Origin: CAVQBP01 sp963848195
GTDB lineage: Bacteria > Bacteroidota > Ignavibacteria > Ignavibacteriales > Ignavibacteriaceae
Assembly: GCA_963848195.1 (NCBI GenBank)
Contig: CAWKCY010000011.1
Span: 124,001-188,000 of the forward strand
DNA: 64,000 nt
Direction of reading: 5' to 3'
Positions 25,769-35,786 of this stretch are shown here, in pieces. The position numbers were made by a program, and so were the translations under genes. A model generated the notes under the pieces. That model searched no databases. It saw only the letters and a list, made by a program, of their open reading frames with translations, and had not been told where the DNA came from. The number at the start of each line of letters is the position of its first letter. Positions within the stretch are counted from its first letter, which is position 1.

Positions 25769-26467
25769 ATGAGAATACATTATTTTCAGCATGAAAGTCA
25801 TGAAGGTTTGGGATGTATAGAAGACTGGTCTAAAAAGAAGGAACATTCGCTCACATCAACCAAATTTTATGAGGATGCTAAATTACCCGATTTATCGACA
25901 TTTGATTTTTTGATTATTATGGGGGGCTCTATGGGAGTGAATGATGAAGATAAATATAAATGGCTTAAGTCTGAGAAAAATTTTATAAAAAAGACAATTG
26001 ATAGTAAAAAACCTGTATTAGGTATATGTCTTGGATCCCAGTTAATTGCGGCGTCATTGGGAGCAAGAGTTTATCAGAATAAATATAAAGAAATAGGCTG
26101 GATGAATATTGATATGACAAACGATGCTCAGGATAATTTTCTTTTTACATTGTTCCCGCAAAAGTTGAAAGTCTGTCAATGGCATGGTGATACTTTTGAT
26201 TTGCCGGATGGAGCAATTCTCCTTGCAGAAAGTGAAGGTTGTAAAAACCAGGCATTTATATATAACAAGCACGTTTTGGGATTGCAATTTCATCTTGAAT
26301 TTACGGAAGAATCACTAAAAGAACTTATCAATTTCGGAAGAGAAGAACTAGTAGAAGATAAATATGTTCAGACCGAAAGCGAGATATTACAGAATCTAAA
26401 ACTCTGTAATGCAGCTAATAATTATTTGTTTCAAATACTGGATAGAATTGAAGAATCAATTATCTAA
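25769..26467 (+). CDS. Class I glutamine amidotransferase-like protein
   Basis: A 232-residue GATase1 protein similar to the GMP-synthase-like amidotransferases. The oxyanion strand is IIMGGSMGVND (49-59), the nucleophile is Cys87 in PVLGICLGSQLIA, and His175 and Glu177 are in LGLQFHLEFTEE, so the catalytic triad is complete. No synthetase domain is fused or adjacent. Family members hydrolyse glutamine or gamma-glutamyl compounds such as gamma-Glu-putrescine or glutathione-like amides. A GAAGG site lies ten bases before the ATG. Its stop codon is separated by one base from the end of the convergent next gene. Confidence 0.92.
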   Translation: MRIHYFQHESHEGLGCIEDWSKKKEHSLTSTKFYEDAKLPDLSTFDFLIIMGGSMGVNDEDKYKWLKSEKNFIKKTIDSKKPVLGICLGSQLIAASLGARVYQNKYKEIGWMNIDMTNDAQDNFLFTLFPQKLKVCQWHGDTFDLPDGAILLAESEGCKNQAFIYNKHVLGLQFHLEFTEESLKELINFGREELVEDKYVQTESEILQNLKLCNAANNYLFQILDRIEESII

Positions 26468-26468
26468 A

Positions 26469-27494
26469 TCATTTATCCGAATAGATATAATCTCTCGGCA
26501 AAAGATCGGCAATCCGCTGTTTTGCCCAATATCCATATATTTCCACGGAATATAAACTGGTTAATAAATTCCCGTATTTATCAATCAAGGCAGATGGATA
26601 AATAAAGTTTAAAATACTAGGATTACCTAAGTAAGCTCGAACCTCAAGTTTGCCCATATAATTAAAGTAAAAAACAGCGGAGTCGCGGTCACTGGTAATG
26701 CTTAAGTCTTTGGGGAAAATAGCTCCAATTCCCGGACCTTCATGCATGGTATAATAATCCTCTTCCAGATGATTATGAACAAGGGAGAAAAAAAAGTGTC
26801 TTGGTGAATCAAGGTAAGTTTTGCGTCTGTTATCCTCCCATGTCTCTTTATCCTCTTTACGGGCAGGTGATAATTCTTCAAAGCGTGGATAGAACATATA
26901 TTTTAGATACTCACCCGGGATATACACAACAGAGTCTAGTATAATATATAGCTTATATCCTAAAGCATCGTTTTCAATTTTTAATACACTGTCCGAATAT
27001 ACTTTTATAACCTTGCTGCCTTTCTCTTTTACAAAATTTAAGACTTCCGGGTTAATGAATTTTGTCTTTTTTGAATTCTCGCTTTCTCCAATGAAAACTC
27101 TTGTAAATATTTTTAGATTTTCTTTCCAGTCTTCAGGAATGGTTCCCGTTACATTCACCTGCTTAAGGTTTATAGGTTTTAGCTTTAAAGAAATATTAAA
27201 ATTAAATGTATATGGTTTGAAGGAATAGATATCTCTTGTCTCTACTTCATATCCAAGAAAACTAAAAATGATATTATAAGATCCGAAAGGTACTCTGCTG
27301 ATTACGAAATTTCCGTCCTTGGCAGTAGAGGTTCCGATTGTAGTATTAGCTAAAAAGACATTAACGTTTTCAATAGGGGCACCCGTTTCCTCTTCAATAA
27401 CCCTTCCCTTGATAGTTATTCCATTATCCTGCCGGGCTATAATTAGAATTGAATAAATAAAAAATATAAACACTATTCTCAGAACAAGTTTCAT
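26469..27494 (-). CDS. Secreted protein with carboxypeptidase-regulatory-like domain
   Basis: A 341-residue exported protein. The first 20 or so residues are a signal peptide, then a CarboxypepD_reg-like beta-sandwich: ITIKGRVIEEETGAPIENVN through SFLGYEVETRDIY, about residues 26-100, as found at the N-terminus of TonB-dependent receptors. The remaining 240 residues (with TWEDNRRKTYLDSPRHFFF and a TMHEGPGIGAIFPKDL segment) form no domain I recognise, although similar proteins are common and uncharacterised in Bacteroidota-type genomes. It is monocistronic, with no beta-barrel. A role at the cell surface or in the periplasm is likely. Confidence 0.8.
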   Translation of the reverse strand: MKLVLRIVFIFFIYSILIIARQDNGITIKGRVIEEETGAPIENVNVFLANTTIGTSTAKDGNFVISRVPFGSYNIIFSFLGYEVETRDIYSFKPYTFNFNISLKLKPINLKQVNVTGTIPEDWKENLKIFTRVFIGESENSKKTKFINPEVLNFVKEKGSKVIKVYSDSVLKIENDALGYKLYIILDSVVYIPGEYLKYMFYPRFEELSPARKEDKETWEDNRRKTYLDSPRHFFFSLVHNHLEEDYYTMHEGPGIGAIFPKDLSITSDRDSAVFYFNYMGKLEVRAYLGNPSILNFIYPSALIDKYGNLLTSLYSVEIYGYWAKQRIADLLPRDYIYSDK

Positions 27495-27589
27495 TTCTAT
27501 CGAATCAAAAAAATTTTAAGAAATAAGTTAAAATTCTTTCAAAAAAATATTTATCTTTACACTAATATTACTCAAAAAACCAATATTTG

Positions 27590-27685
27590 AAAGATGACAT
27601 CTTTACTAATTAAAAATATGGATTTATTTGAACTTACTTCTAATATAAAATTGTAAATAACTTTATTATTGAAGATGTCATCTTT
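27590..27685. mobile_element. 96-bp element with palindromic AAAGATG ends
   Basis: AAAGATGACATCTTT (27590-27604) and GAAGATGTCATCTTT (27671-27685) are near-perfect 15-bp inverted ends, each itself a palindrome around one base. The interior is AT-rich and unlike that of the other two copies (54236-54333 and 57858-57955), although all three are 96-98 bases long. This copy ends 27 bases before the ATG of the GH43-like gene, so it forms that gene's leader or promoter region. Confidence 0.7.
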
Positions 27686-27712
27686 AGGTCTGCTTAACTT
27701 CACTTATTAAAT

Positions 27713-29467
27713 ATGAAAAGAATATTTTACTTCAGCTGGTTTTTGTTAATTATTCATAATTTCAGCTTTGCTCAAAATCAAAAGCAGAATACCTATTGCA
27801 ATCCTATCGATATAAACTACCGGTATAATTTTGAACAAATCAATGATAGTATTTCATACAGATCCGGTGCTGATCCTGTTATAGTTATTCAAAACGGAGA
27901 ATATTATTTATTTGTAACTATTTCGGGAGGATACTGGCACTCGAATGATTTATTACATTGGAAATATATTGAACCGAACCGGTGGCCGATGGAAGATATA
28001 TGCGCTCCGGCTGCCCTTTCCGTTAGAGACACTCTCTACTTATTTCAGTCAACATTTACTCAAAGGCCTATTTTTTATTCAACTCATCCCGAGACCGGTA
28101 AACTGGAATTCTTCAACCGTTGGCTCCCTCTTTTACCAGATTCAATGGGTCCCTGGGATCCGGATATTTTTTATGATAGTGATCTAAATAAATGGTATAT
28201 GTATTTCGGCTCTTCAAATGTGTATCCGATTTACGGGGTAGAATTAAACCATGCAAAAGGATTATCATATGTCAGCAGACCCCAAGGCTTAATTTCTCTT
28301 CACCCGGATATTCATGGATGGGAAAGATTCGGTAAAAATCATATGGATCCGCGAAAACCTTTTATTGAAGGTGCATGGATGACTAAATATCATGGCAAAT
28401 ATTATTTACAATATGCCGCACCCGGAACAGAATTTAATGTTTATGCTAACGGAACATATATTGGTGACCATCCTTTAGGACCTTTTACATACGCCCCATA
28501 TAATCCTATTTCTTATAAACCTGGCGGATTTATGACAGGTGCAGGACATGGCAATACATTTCAAGATAAATACGGGAATTACTGGAATACTGGAACACCA
28601 TGGATTGCTGTAAACTGGAATTTTGAAAGAAGAATTTCTATGTTCCCTGCCGGGTTTGATAACGAAGACCAAATGCATGTTAATACCCGCTTCGGAGATT
28701 TCCCGCATTACATTCCCGGTAAAAAAATACCCGGCAATGAAGATTTGTTTACCGGATGGATGCTCCTTTCATATAAAAAACCGACCACTTCATCCTCAGT
28801 AAAGGATACATTTTATTCAGCAAATGTGACAGATGAAAATCCAAGGACCTTCTGGGTTGCAAAAACCAATAACTCAGGTGAATGGTTATCAATTGACTTA
28901 AAAAAGGAGTATACAGTAAAAGCAATTCAAATAAATTTTACAGATTATAAATCAAATTTATATTCTAATGATAGAAATAAAGTCTTTATACAATCAAAAG
29001 TCTATTCATCCACTGATGGTAAAAATTGGGATATAATATTTGACAACTCAGAAATAAAGGAAGACCATCCGAACCATTACATTGAATTGAATACACCCGT
29101 TAAAGCCCGGTACATAAGATATGAAAACATTTATGTGCCTACTCCGAATCTAGCAATATGTGCTGTTAGAATTTTTGGAAACGGCGATGGAGATAAACCG
29201 GATACTCCAGCAAATCTAAAAGTAGTAAGACATGAAGATGAACGGAATGCAACAATTACATGGAATAAAGTGGACGGCGTTACAGGATATAATATACTCT
29301 GGGGAATTGCAAAGGATAAACTGTATCAGACATACCAGGTTTTTGCCGATGAACGAAATAAATTAGAATTGAGAGCCTTGAATGTTGGGCAGAAATATTA
29401 TTTCGCAATTGAGGCATTTGATGAAAACGGGGTGTCACCGCAAAGTGATGTTGTGGGTATTAACTAA
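27713..29467 (+). CDS. Secreted GH43-like glycosidase with discoidin and Fn3 modules
   Basis: A 584-residue exported enzyme. Signal peptide residues 1-20 end in FSFAQ. The five-bladed beta-propeller of family GH43 spans about 45-350, with acidic residues in the expected places: Asp54 in SGADPVIV, Asp149/Asp151 in PWDPDIFYD and Glu219 in KPFIEGAW, so it is probably catalytic on arabinan, xylan or related glycans. An F5/8-type C (discoidin) carbohydrate-binding module lies at about 360-495 (NVTDENPRTFWVAK, YTVKAIQINF), and a fibronectin type III module at 500-584. The exact substrate cannot be told. No polysaccharide utilisation locus surrounds it. A 96-bp repeat element precedes it. Confidence 0.9.
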   Translation: MKRIFYFSWFLLIIHNFSFAQNQKQNTYCNPIDINYRYNFEQINDSISYRSGADPVIVIQNGEYYLFVTISGGYWHSNDLLHWKYIEPNRWPMEDICAPAALSVRDTLYLFQSTFTQRPIFYSTHPETGKLEFFNRWLPLLPDSMGPWDPDIFYDSDLNKWYMYFGSSNVYPIYGVELNHAKGLSYVSRPQGLISLHPDIHGWERFGKNHMDPRKPFIEGAWMTKYHGKYYLQYAAPGTEFNVYANGTYIGDHPLGPFTYAPYNPISYKPGGFMTGAGHGNTFQDKYGNYWNTGTPWIAVNWNFERRISMFPAGFDNEDQMHVNTRFGDFPHYIPGKKIPGNEDLFTGWMLLSYKKPTTSSSVKDTFYSANVTDENPRTFWVAKTNNSGEWLSIDLKKEYTVKAIQINFTDYKSNLYSNDRNKVFIQSKVYSSTDGKNWDIIFDNSEIKEDHPNHYIELNTPVKARYIRYENIYVPTPNLAICAVRIFGNGDGDKPDTPANLKVVRHEDERNATITWNKVDGVTGYNILWGIAKDKLYQTYQVFADERNKLELRALNVGQKYYFAIEAFDENGVSPQSDVVGIN

Positions 29468-29470
29468 GAA

Positions 29471-29559
29471 TTTAATGGAACGCTGATTATTATGATTTAT
29501 TAAGATATTTTATGATCATAACAAATCATAATAATCATAAAGATCAGCGTTCTATTAAA
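29471..29559. terminator. Long inverted repeat between convergent genes
   Basis: TTTAATGGAACGCTGAT (29471-29487) pairs with its reverse complement at 29543-29559 in 16 of 17 positions, and an inner AAATCATAATAATCAT arm extends the stem. The 89-base structure lies just after the GH43-like stop and just before the end of the convergent peptidase gene, so it probably ends transcription both ways. Its size and symmetric ends also fit a small palindromic repeat element. Confidence 0.65.
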
Positions 29560-29564
29560 CTCTA

Positions 29565-30796
29565 TCATTTACTAAATTTAGCAAGCAGATCTTTTACAGC
29601 ATCTTTATGGACCATAAAATCCATTATTTTTAACTTCACATAATCCTCACTATAAAAATAAAAGCCTTTATTGTTCCCATCTCTTGAACCTGAGCCGGAA
29701 TCTTTAATTAAATACCAATCCTTACCGTTTTTATTCATATAACCAACAAGATGTATTCCATGATCATCAGTAGTTGATTTATTACTGAAACGGAGCTGTC
29801 TTGCATTTTCATCAATAAATTGGGAAGGGATATCAAAATCCGGGACAATAGCAACATCGTATTGTGCGACATAGCCGGGTTCTGAAACATCTCCTCCAAT
29901 AGCCATGGTATATCCATCCCTTATAGCTTTTTTTAATGCAGACATAAATTCATCCAGGGGAACATTATAATAATCTTTATTATGCCACCAGTTATCAGGG
30001 ACTTCATATTCAACCTGTTGATAATATGGCTGCTGCATATATGAAAGAATGTCGACATAATCATCGGGATTAATTTGAAGATAATTTGTTAAATATTCTT
30101 TAGGTGTATATTTATTCCCATCAACATTAAATTCGGACGGAGGTTCACCCATGTAATGATTTAAAATTGACTTAATTGTATTAACAACTTCATCTTCATT
30201 CCATTCATTTGTTTCTTTTAAATTCTGTAAATAGGCGTCCATTTCTTCAAACATTTTCTTATGATTGTGAAATTTCTGACCTTCGAGCATGCCGTTATAA
30301 ACATTTTCTGGGACACAGCCGTATTTTTTCCAGATCCTGGTAACAGCATTGGCTTCAGAACCTTCACCGAATTCGGAATTTCCTCTTTCTTCAACAAATC
30401 TTTTAGCTTTTTCAGTATATTCCCAATAGACAGTATACATTTCAGAAAGCTTTACCTTTTTATCATGCAGACGATAAACTTCTGACTCAAGATAAGACGT
30501 TGTGGAGAAAGACCAGCAAGTCCCGGTATTACCCTGTGAAACGGGTTCATTATACCAATAACTTTTAAACTCATTGACAGATTTAGGTAAATCCATACCT
30601 GATACATCAACTTTAAAAGATCTTTTGACTGAGGTTTTGGAATGCTGTCAAATTCTTTTATTCCCTGGAGAATTTCATCATAAAATCCTTTGTTCCTTTC
30701 AATAAAAACTCCTTTATCATGAGTTTTTTCCTGAGCAAATGTTAAGAAAGAATAAAATAGAATAAAAAATAGAATAAGAATAGGCTTAGGTTTCAT
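29565..30796 (-). pseudogene. Papain-like (C1) cysteine peptidase, one frameshift
   Basis: An exported C1-type peptidase of about 410 residues if repaired. The signal peptide MKPKPILILFFILFYSFLTF is in one frame and the catalytic domain in another; adding one A to the A4 run at 30623-30626 joins them as SKRSFKVDVSG then MDLPKSVNEFKSYW. The oxyanion Gln and nucleophile Cys are in SQGNTGTCWSFST and the His in DDHGIHLVGYM. The usual Asn segment is WYLIKDSGSG, an Asp in place of Asn, as in several bleomycin-hydrolase-like members of this lineage. The C-terminal fragment alone (29565-30596) starts just before the catalytic Cys and would lack a signal peptide. A sequencing error is a likely explanation. 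Confidence 0.85.
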
Positions 30797-30999
30797 TGGA
30801 ACCCCTTTTCTGTGAATAAAATAACTTATAATATAAAAATAATAAAAAAGATTTTAATTTTCTGCCTTAGAGTTATTTATTTATAAATCCATCCAACTTT
30901 ATCTTTATTCTGACAGATAGGCTCTCACATACACTTCAGATACATTCCAAATATATATTCCTCTATTTAATCAAAATATTTTTAATAAAGGTACTTATA

Positions 31000-31017
31000 T
31001 TTTCATTTTGTTTTCAT
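31000..31017 (+). promoter_or_regulatory. TTTTCAT direct repeat before the response-regulator gene
   Basis: TTTTCAT at 31000-31006 and 31011-31017, an 11-bp period, as in sites for dimers of OmpR/PhoB-type regulators. TATAAT boxes follow at 31025-31030 and 31036-31041, and the ATG is at 31063. The same arrangement occurs at 33159, 38918 and 39542, so this is probably the autoregulatory site of the cluster's regulator. Confidence 0.7.
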
Positions 31018-31062
31018 TTTAAATTATAATTTAGGTATAATAAAAAGAATTAATCTTAAAGC

Positions 31063-31741
31063 ATGCGGGTATTAATAATTGAAGATGATAAAAATATTTC
31101 TTCGGCCATTTCTAAGGCTTTAAAAGCCTGAAGGATATGCAGTTGATATTGCAGATAACGGTATTTTTGGTGAGAAATTTGCTGAAGTAAATAATTACGA
31201 TTTGATAATACTCGATATTATGCTGCCAAAACAGGACGGATGGCAAACCTGTGCAAATTTGAGAAAGAATAAAGTGCTTACTCCTATATTGATGTTAACT
31301 GCTCTCGATGATGTTACTGATAAAATAAAAGGACTGGATCAGGGAGCAGATGATTACCTTGCCAAGCCTTTTCATGTTGGTGAATTATTGGCAAGAATGC
31401 GCGCCCTTATTAGAAGAAGAAGTGAGGCTCGTTCCGCTGTTCTTGAAAATTTCGGAGTAAGATTGGATCTGAATACTCATAGGGCATACCGAGAAGAAAA
31501 AGAGATTCTGCTTTCAACTAAAGAATTTGCACTCCTTGAATTATTTATGATGAAGCCGAACAAGATATTAACAAGGGAAATGATTTCGGAACATTTGTGG
31601 GATATGAACTTTGATCCTCGCAGTAATGTTATTGAATCATTTGTAAAATTTCTGCGCCAGAAAATCGACAAAGATTTTGATAAACCACTTATACAAACTG
31701 TAAGAGGTTCAGGTTATATTTTTACCGATAGAGAAGAATAA
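31063..31741 (+). pseudogene. OmpR-family response regulator, one frameshift
   Basis: A receiver plus winged-helix regulator of about 225 residues. The N-terminus MRVLIIEDDKNISSAISKAL reads to 31126, then the frame hits TGA. Dropping one base at about 31127-31129 continues as EGYAVDIADNGIFGEKFAEV. The phosphoacceptor lies in LIILDIMLPKQDGW and the Lys in DDYLAKPFHVGELL. The C-terminal domain has LSTKEFALLELFMMKPNKIL and VRGSGYIF, the OmpR/PhoB signature. The distal frame (from 31202) would lack the acidic pocket. The kinase gene starts directly after its stop, so the pair was functional at least until recently; a sequencing error is plausible. Confidence 0.88.
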
Positions 31742-33124
31742 ATGTTAACTATAAAGTCTAAGATTATTTTAGCTTACACAATTGTATTCGGAATAATGCT
31801 TACAGTGTTCGCAGCAATAATTTATAATAGTACTAAGGAGGCGGCTTTCCTTAAACTTGACACTGACCTTAAAAGTTATTCGATTTCCTTAAGAACTGAA
31901 ATAGAAGATGAGTTTGATGATGACTCATCATTAAATATGAAAAAATTAACTTCAATTAAATCTAAAGGTTTAATCGGTGAAAGATTCCAGTTATTCGCTA
32001 AAAACGGAAACATTATTGTTAAAGATTCTATCCTTTCAAAAATCCCAATTCCAAATTTTAATAAAGTACTGGATGAATCTTTTGAATATGACAGACAGAA
32101 AATTGGTCACCATAAATATCATATTTTATGGAGCAAATTTGAAACTGAAACCGATACGGTATATATTCTGGAAACGGCAGCTTCCGTTAAAGATGTTTTT
32201 GATGAGCTTGATAGGTTATTTTATCTCTTCTTAATTATTATTCCTGTAGGATTAATTATAACTGGATTTGCGGCTTATTTTATATCTAAAGCTGCATTCA
32301 AACCGATTACAAAAATGGCAGAAACAGCAAAAAACGTTTCAGGCGAAAACCTTGACAAACGCCTGGAACTCCCAAAAGCAAAAGATGAAGTAAGAGCTTT
32401 GGGTGAAACTTTAAACGAGATGATTGAAAGAATAGATAATGCTTTTAAAAGTCAAAAAAGATTTGTAGCTAATGCTTCCCATGAAATAAGAACACCTTTA
32501 ACTGTTATTCAAACCGAACTTGAGATTTTAGATAAGAAAATGAGGGACAATGATACAAAGGAAAGCATTAAAGTTGTTCTTTCTGAAATTGAAGATTTAA
32601 CAAATCTTACCAATTCTCTTTTAACAATTGCAAAGCTGGATTCTTCTCAATCAAAACTAAATCTCAGCCAAATAAGAGTTGATGAGTTGCTTGCGGATTG
32701 CTCCCAGATAATGAATCAAGCTGCAATTAAAAAAAATATCCGCATTAATTTAATAATTGACGATGCAACTGAGATTCAAGCTGATAAGGAAAAGCTGAAA
32801 AGCGTTTTTCTAAATCTTATCGATAATGCAATAAAATATTCAGCAAATAATTCGGGCATAACAATTAAGCTGGAAAAATTAACCGATAGTAATATTAAAA
32901 TTAATATTGAAGATAAAGGTGCTGGAATACCGAAATCGGAAATTCCTTATATTTTTAACAGGTTTTATAGATCAAGTGAAATCCGGTCCGAAGTAAGCGG
33001 AAATGGCCTTGGGTTAGCTATAGCCAAAGAAATTGTTGAACTTCATAAAGGAAAAATAAGCGTTGAGAGTAAAATCAATGAAAAAACGATTTTTAGTGTT
33101 ATTCTACCTATCAACTTTTCTTAA
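31742..33124 (+). CDS. Membrane histidine kinase with HAMP domain
   Basis: A 460-residue sensor kinase, partner of the preceding regulator (start adjoins the regulator's stop). Helices at 8-28 and about 160-182 bracket a 130-residue periplasmic sensor without a known domain. HAMP covers about 183-235, followed by His247 in FVANASHEIRTPLTV. The catalytic domain has FLNLIDNAIKYS (N), EDKGAGIP (G1) and GNGLGLAIAKEIVELH (G2). The layout matches copper- and envelope-stress-type kinases of the CusS/BaeS class, but no metal-binding His or Cys pattern is evident in the sensor. Confidence 0.95.
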   Translation: MLTIKSKIILAYTIVFGIMLTVFAAIIYNSTKEAAFLKLDTDLKSYSISLRTEIEDEFDDDSSLNMKKLTSIKSKGLIGERFQLFAKNGNIIVKDSILSKIPIPNFNKVLDESFEYDRQKIGHHKYHILWSKFETETDTVYILETAASVKDVFDELDRLFYLFLIIIPVGLIITGFAAYFISKAAFKPITKMAETAKNVSGENLDKRLELPKAKDEVRALGETLNEMIERIDNAFKSQKRFVANASHEIRTPLTVIQTELEILDKKMRDNDTKESIKVVLSEIEDLTNLTNSLLTIAKLDSSQSKLNLSQIRVDELLADCSQIMNQAAIKKNIRINLIIDDATEIQADKEKLKSVFLNLIDNAIKYSANNSGITIKLEKLTDSNIKINIEDKGAGIPKSEIPYIFNRFYRSSEIRSEVSGNGLGLAIAKEIVELHKGKISVESKINEKTIFSVILPINFS

Positions 33125-33158
33125 AGATTTTACCATATTGACTAATATTATAAATAAA

Positions 33159-33176
33159 TTTTCATCTTATTTTCAT
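33159..33176 (+). promoter_or_regulatory. TTTTCAT direct repeat before the TonB-type receptor gene
   Basis: TTTTCAT-CTTA-TTTTCAT, with the 11-bp period of the site at 31000. It lies about 100 bases before the receptor ATG; a TATAAT follows at 33230-33235. Confidence 0.65.
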
Positions 33177-33276
33177 CTGAAAAAACTAATTTCAGCAGGA
33201 TGATCCGGCAGCATCATTCAAAACTTCCTTATAATGACGAATTAGTTAAGAATAATTTTACCTATGAAAAGACACT

Positions 33277-35703
33277 ATGTATAAAAGAATATTTATAATT
33301 TTCATCATGACCCTTTTATTAACCGATTTTTTATACAGCCAGCAAAGGAATTCTATAAAAAATTTCGGTTCTATAACAGGTAGTGTTTTAGATCAATCAA
33401 CAAAAAAACCGGTCGAATTTTCTAATGTGATCCTCTTTAATCAGAAAGACAGCATTCAGGTTACGGGTACTGTAACCGATAAAAATGGTAAATTTATTTT
33501 AGAAAATCTTAGTGCAGGGAAATATTATTTATTTGTACAATTTATGGGATATCAAAGGAAAGTTTTCAAAAGCATTACTATTTCAAAAGATATTCTTACC
33601 CATGATCTAGGAAATATTTATTTAAAACCCTCTGAGATAACTTTGCAAAATGTTGTTGTAGAGGGAGAAAGATCACCAATTTCATATCAGCTCGATAAGA
33701 AGGTAATTGATGTAAGCCAGATGCATACAGCAATGTCGGGAACAGCGGCAGATGTTCTGGAAAATGTTCCTTCCGTAAGTGTGGATATCGATGGGAATGT
33801 CAGTTTAAGAGGAAGTTCTAATTTCCAGGTGCTTATTGACGGAAAACCTTCGGTTATGGATGCGCAGGATGCCTTGCAGCAGATACCTGCAAGCTCAATT
33901 CAAAATATCGAAATAATGACCAATCCATCTGCTAAATATGATGCCAGCGGAACAGCAGGAATTATCAATATCACCCTTAAAAAAAATTCTAATCTTGGTC
34001 TTAGCGGAATTATTGACATAACCGGCGGATTAAATGATAAATATGGAGGAAATTTTCTTTTTCAATATAAAACGCCTTCAATAAATTATAACTTTGGTGT
34101 AGATTTTAACCGTATGTCTTTTCCGGGTACAAACAGGCAAGAAAAGCAATTCATTGTGGAAGATAACACTTCCTATCTTAATTCGGAGGGGGATATGCTT
34201 TGGCAGCGGGTCTTATCCGGAGTCAGGGGAGGGTTAGACTTTAATATTGGTGAAAACGATAATTTATCTGTCGGCGGCAGGTATGGTTCGAGATCATTTC
34301 ATAGGAACTCAACCTTAAATTATGATCAATGGTCAACAGTAAACCCTGAAATATTTTATTATTTAAATAATACTAATCATAATCATTCAGGTACATTCTA
34401 CGATTTAAACGGAAATTATCTTCACAAATTTGGAGACCAGGGACATGAGCTTGCCGCCGAGTTGTCTTTTAGACATAATAATAATAATGAAGCTTCGATT
34501 AGTATGGCTACACAAAAAAGCATCCAGAATAATGGTACAAAAACTACCGAGTTAGGACCCAGAAACGAATTAAGAGGAAAGATCGATTATACTTTACCAA
34601 TTAATAAATTAGAAAAGTTTTCTGCCGGATCGGAATTTTTCAGCCGGCTTTCACAGGACATTAACAAATTATATATTTTTGATTCAGCGAGCAGCATTTA
34701 TCAATTTCAGCCTCAATTCAGTCATACAAATGATTTTAACCGCAGCAGGTTTGCAGCTTATTCAATATTCTCAAACCAATGGGACAGCCTTGGAATTCAA
34801 GTCGGTTTCCGAACTGAATACACATACCAGCTTGTTAAATTAGCCGATATTGATCAACAATTCTCTTTAAGCAGGTGGGATTATTTTCCTTCAATACATT
34901 CATCTTATAATTTTGCCGGCGGAACACAATTAATGGCTAGTTACACAAGAAGAATCGATAGACCTGATGGCGGAGATCTCGAACCTTTTTATACCTGGTT
35001 CGATGCAAACAATGTACGTATCGGAAATCCTTCTGTAAAGCCTGAACTAATTGATTCTTATGAGATCGGTTATCAAACATTTTTCGGTAAAATTTCTTTT
35101 TCAAATGATTTTTACTATCGTTTTACACATGATAAAAGAGAAGATATAAATTCAGTTTACGCAGAAAATGTAACTTTAAGATCAGTAGCAAATGTTGGAA
35201 ACGATCAGTCTCTTGGTGCCGAATTTATGGTTTTGTTCAATCCTCTTAAATTCTGGCAGTTTAATTTAATGGGAGATGTTTTTGATTATAAAATCAGCGG
35301 TGCAATATTTAACCAATCATTTGCAAGAGAAAGCTTTGACTGGAGAATTAAAAATAATAATGTATTTAAAATAACTTCTTCAACAGAGCTGCAATTGAAT
35401 ACAAGATATTACTCCCCTTCAGTAAACGCACAGGGTAAATGGGAAGGATTTTTTACTACTGATCTTGCCGTAAAACAGGACTTAATGAATAAAGATCTCT
35501 CTTTAACTTTACAGGTAAGAGATTTACTGCGCACTGGAAAGCGTGAGTTTACATCGCAAGGATTAGATTTTTACAATTATAATTATTATACCAGGCAGTC
35601 GCCGATGGTAATGCTTAACGTTAAATATAACTTTAATAATTTCAAACAGGAAAAAGTACCGGATCAAAACCAGCTGGACAATAATAGCCAGGGAAATGAA
35701 TGA
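33277..35703 (+). CDS. TonB-dependent receptor-like outer-membrane barrel
   Basis: An 808-residue outer-membrane protein. Signal peptide 1-21 (ending LYSQ), then a carboxypeptidase-regulatory beta-sandwich (about 32-115: FGSITGSVLDQSTKKPVEF to FMGYQRKVFKSI), a plug domain (about 125-215: DVLENVPSVSVDIDGNVSLR, MTNPSAKYDASGTAGIINI) and a 22-strand barrel of the OMP_b-brl_3 type to the end. It lacks an obvious TonB box, and members of this subgroup are uptake or surface proteins of unknown substrate. It starts 152 bases after the kinase gene and carries the direct repeat of the regulon. Confidence 0.93.
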   Translation: MYKRIFIIFIMTLLLTDFLYSQQRNSIKNFGSITGSVLDQSTKKPVEFSNVILFNQKDSIQVTGTVTDKNGKFILENLSAGKYYLFVQFMGYQRKVFKSITISKDILTHDLGNIYLKPSEITLQNVVVEGERSPISYQLDKKVIDVSQMHTAMSGTAADVLENVPSVSVDIDGNVSLRGSSNFQVLIDGKPSVMDAQDALQQIPASSIQNIEIMTNPSAKYDASGTAGIINITLKKNSNLGLSGIIDITGGLNDKYGGNFLFQYKTPSINYNFGVDFNRMSFPGTNRQEKQFIVEDNTSYLNSEGDMLWQRVLSGVRGGLDFNIGENDNLSVGGRYGSRSFHRNSTLNYDQWSTVNPEIFYYLNNTNHNHSGTFYDLNGNYLHKFGDQGHELAAELSFRHNNNNEASISMATQKSIQNNGTKTTELGPRNELRGKIDYTLPINKLEKFSAGSEFFSRLSQDINKLYIFDSASSIYQFQPQFSHTNDFNRSRFAAYSIFSNQWDSLGIQVGFRTEYTYQLVKLADIDQQFSLSRWDYFPSIHSSYNFAGGTQLMASYTRRIDRPDGGDLEPFYTWFDANNVRIGNPSVKPELIDSYEIGYQTFFGKISFSNDFYYRFTHDKREDINSVYAENVTLRSVANVGNDQSLGAEFMVLFNPLKFWQFNLMGDVFDYKISGAIFNQSFARESFDWRIKNNNVFKITSSTELQLNTRYYSPSVNAQGKWEGFFTTDLAVKQDLMNKDLSLTLQVRDLLRTGKREFTSQGLDFYNYNYYTRQSPMVMLNVKYNFNNFKQEKVPDQNQLDNNSQGNE

Positions 35704-35786
35704 TTGAATTACGTAAAAATTTATTAAAATCCATGTAATATAATTAACAATATCTCAAAAAAAATAGTAAAATTCTCGAGGTAAAT

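Noticed and set aside
31202..31741. Response regulator starting at 31202
   Set aside because: This start cuts off the acidic pocket; the upstream codons 31063-31126 and 31130-31201 supply it in shifted frame, so I treat it as one frameshifted gene.
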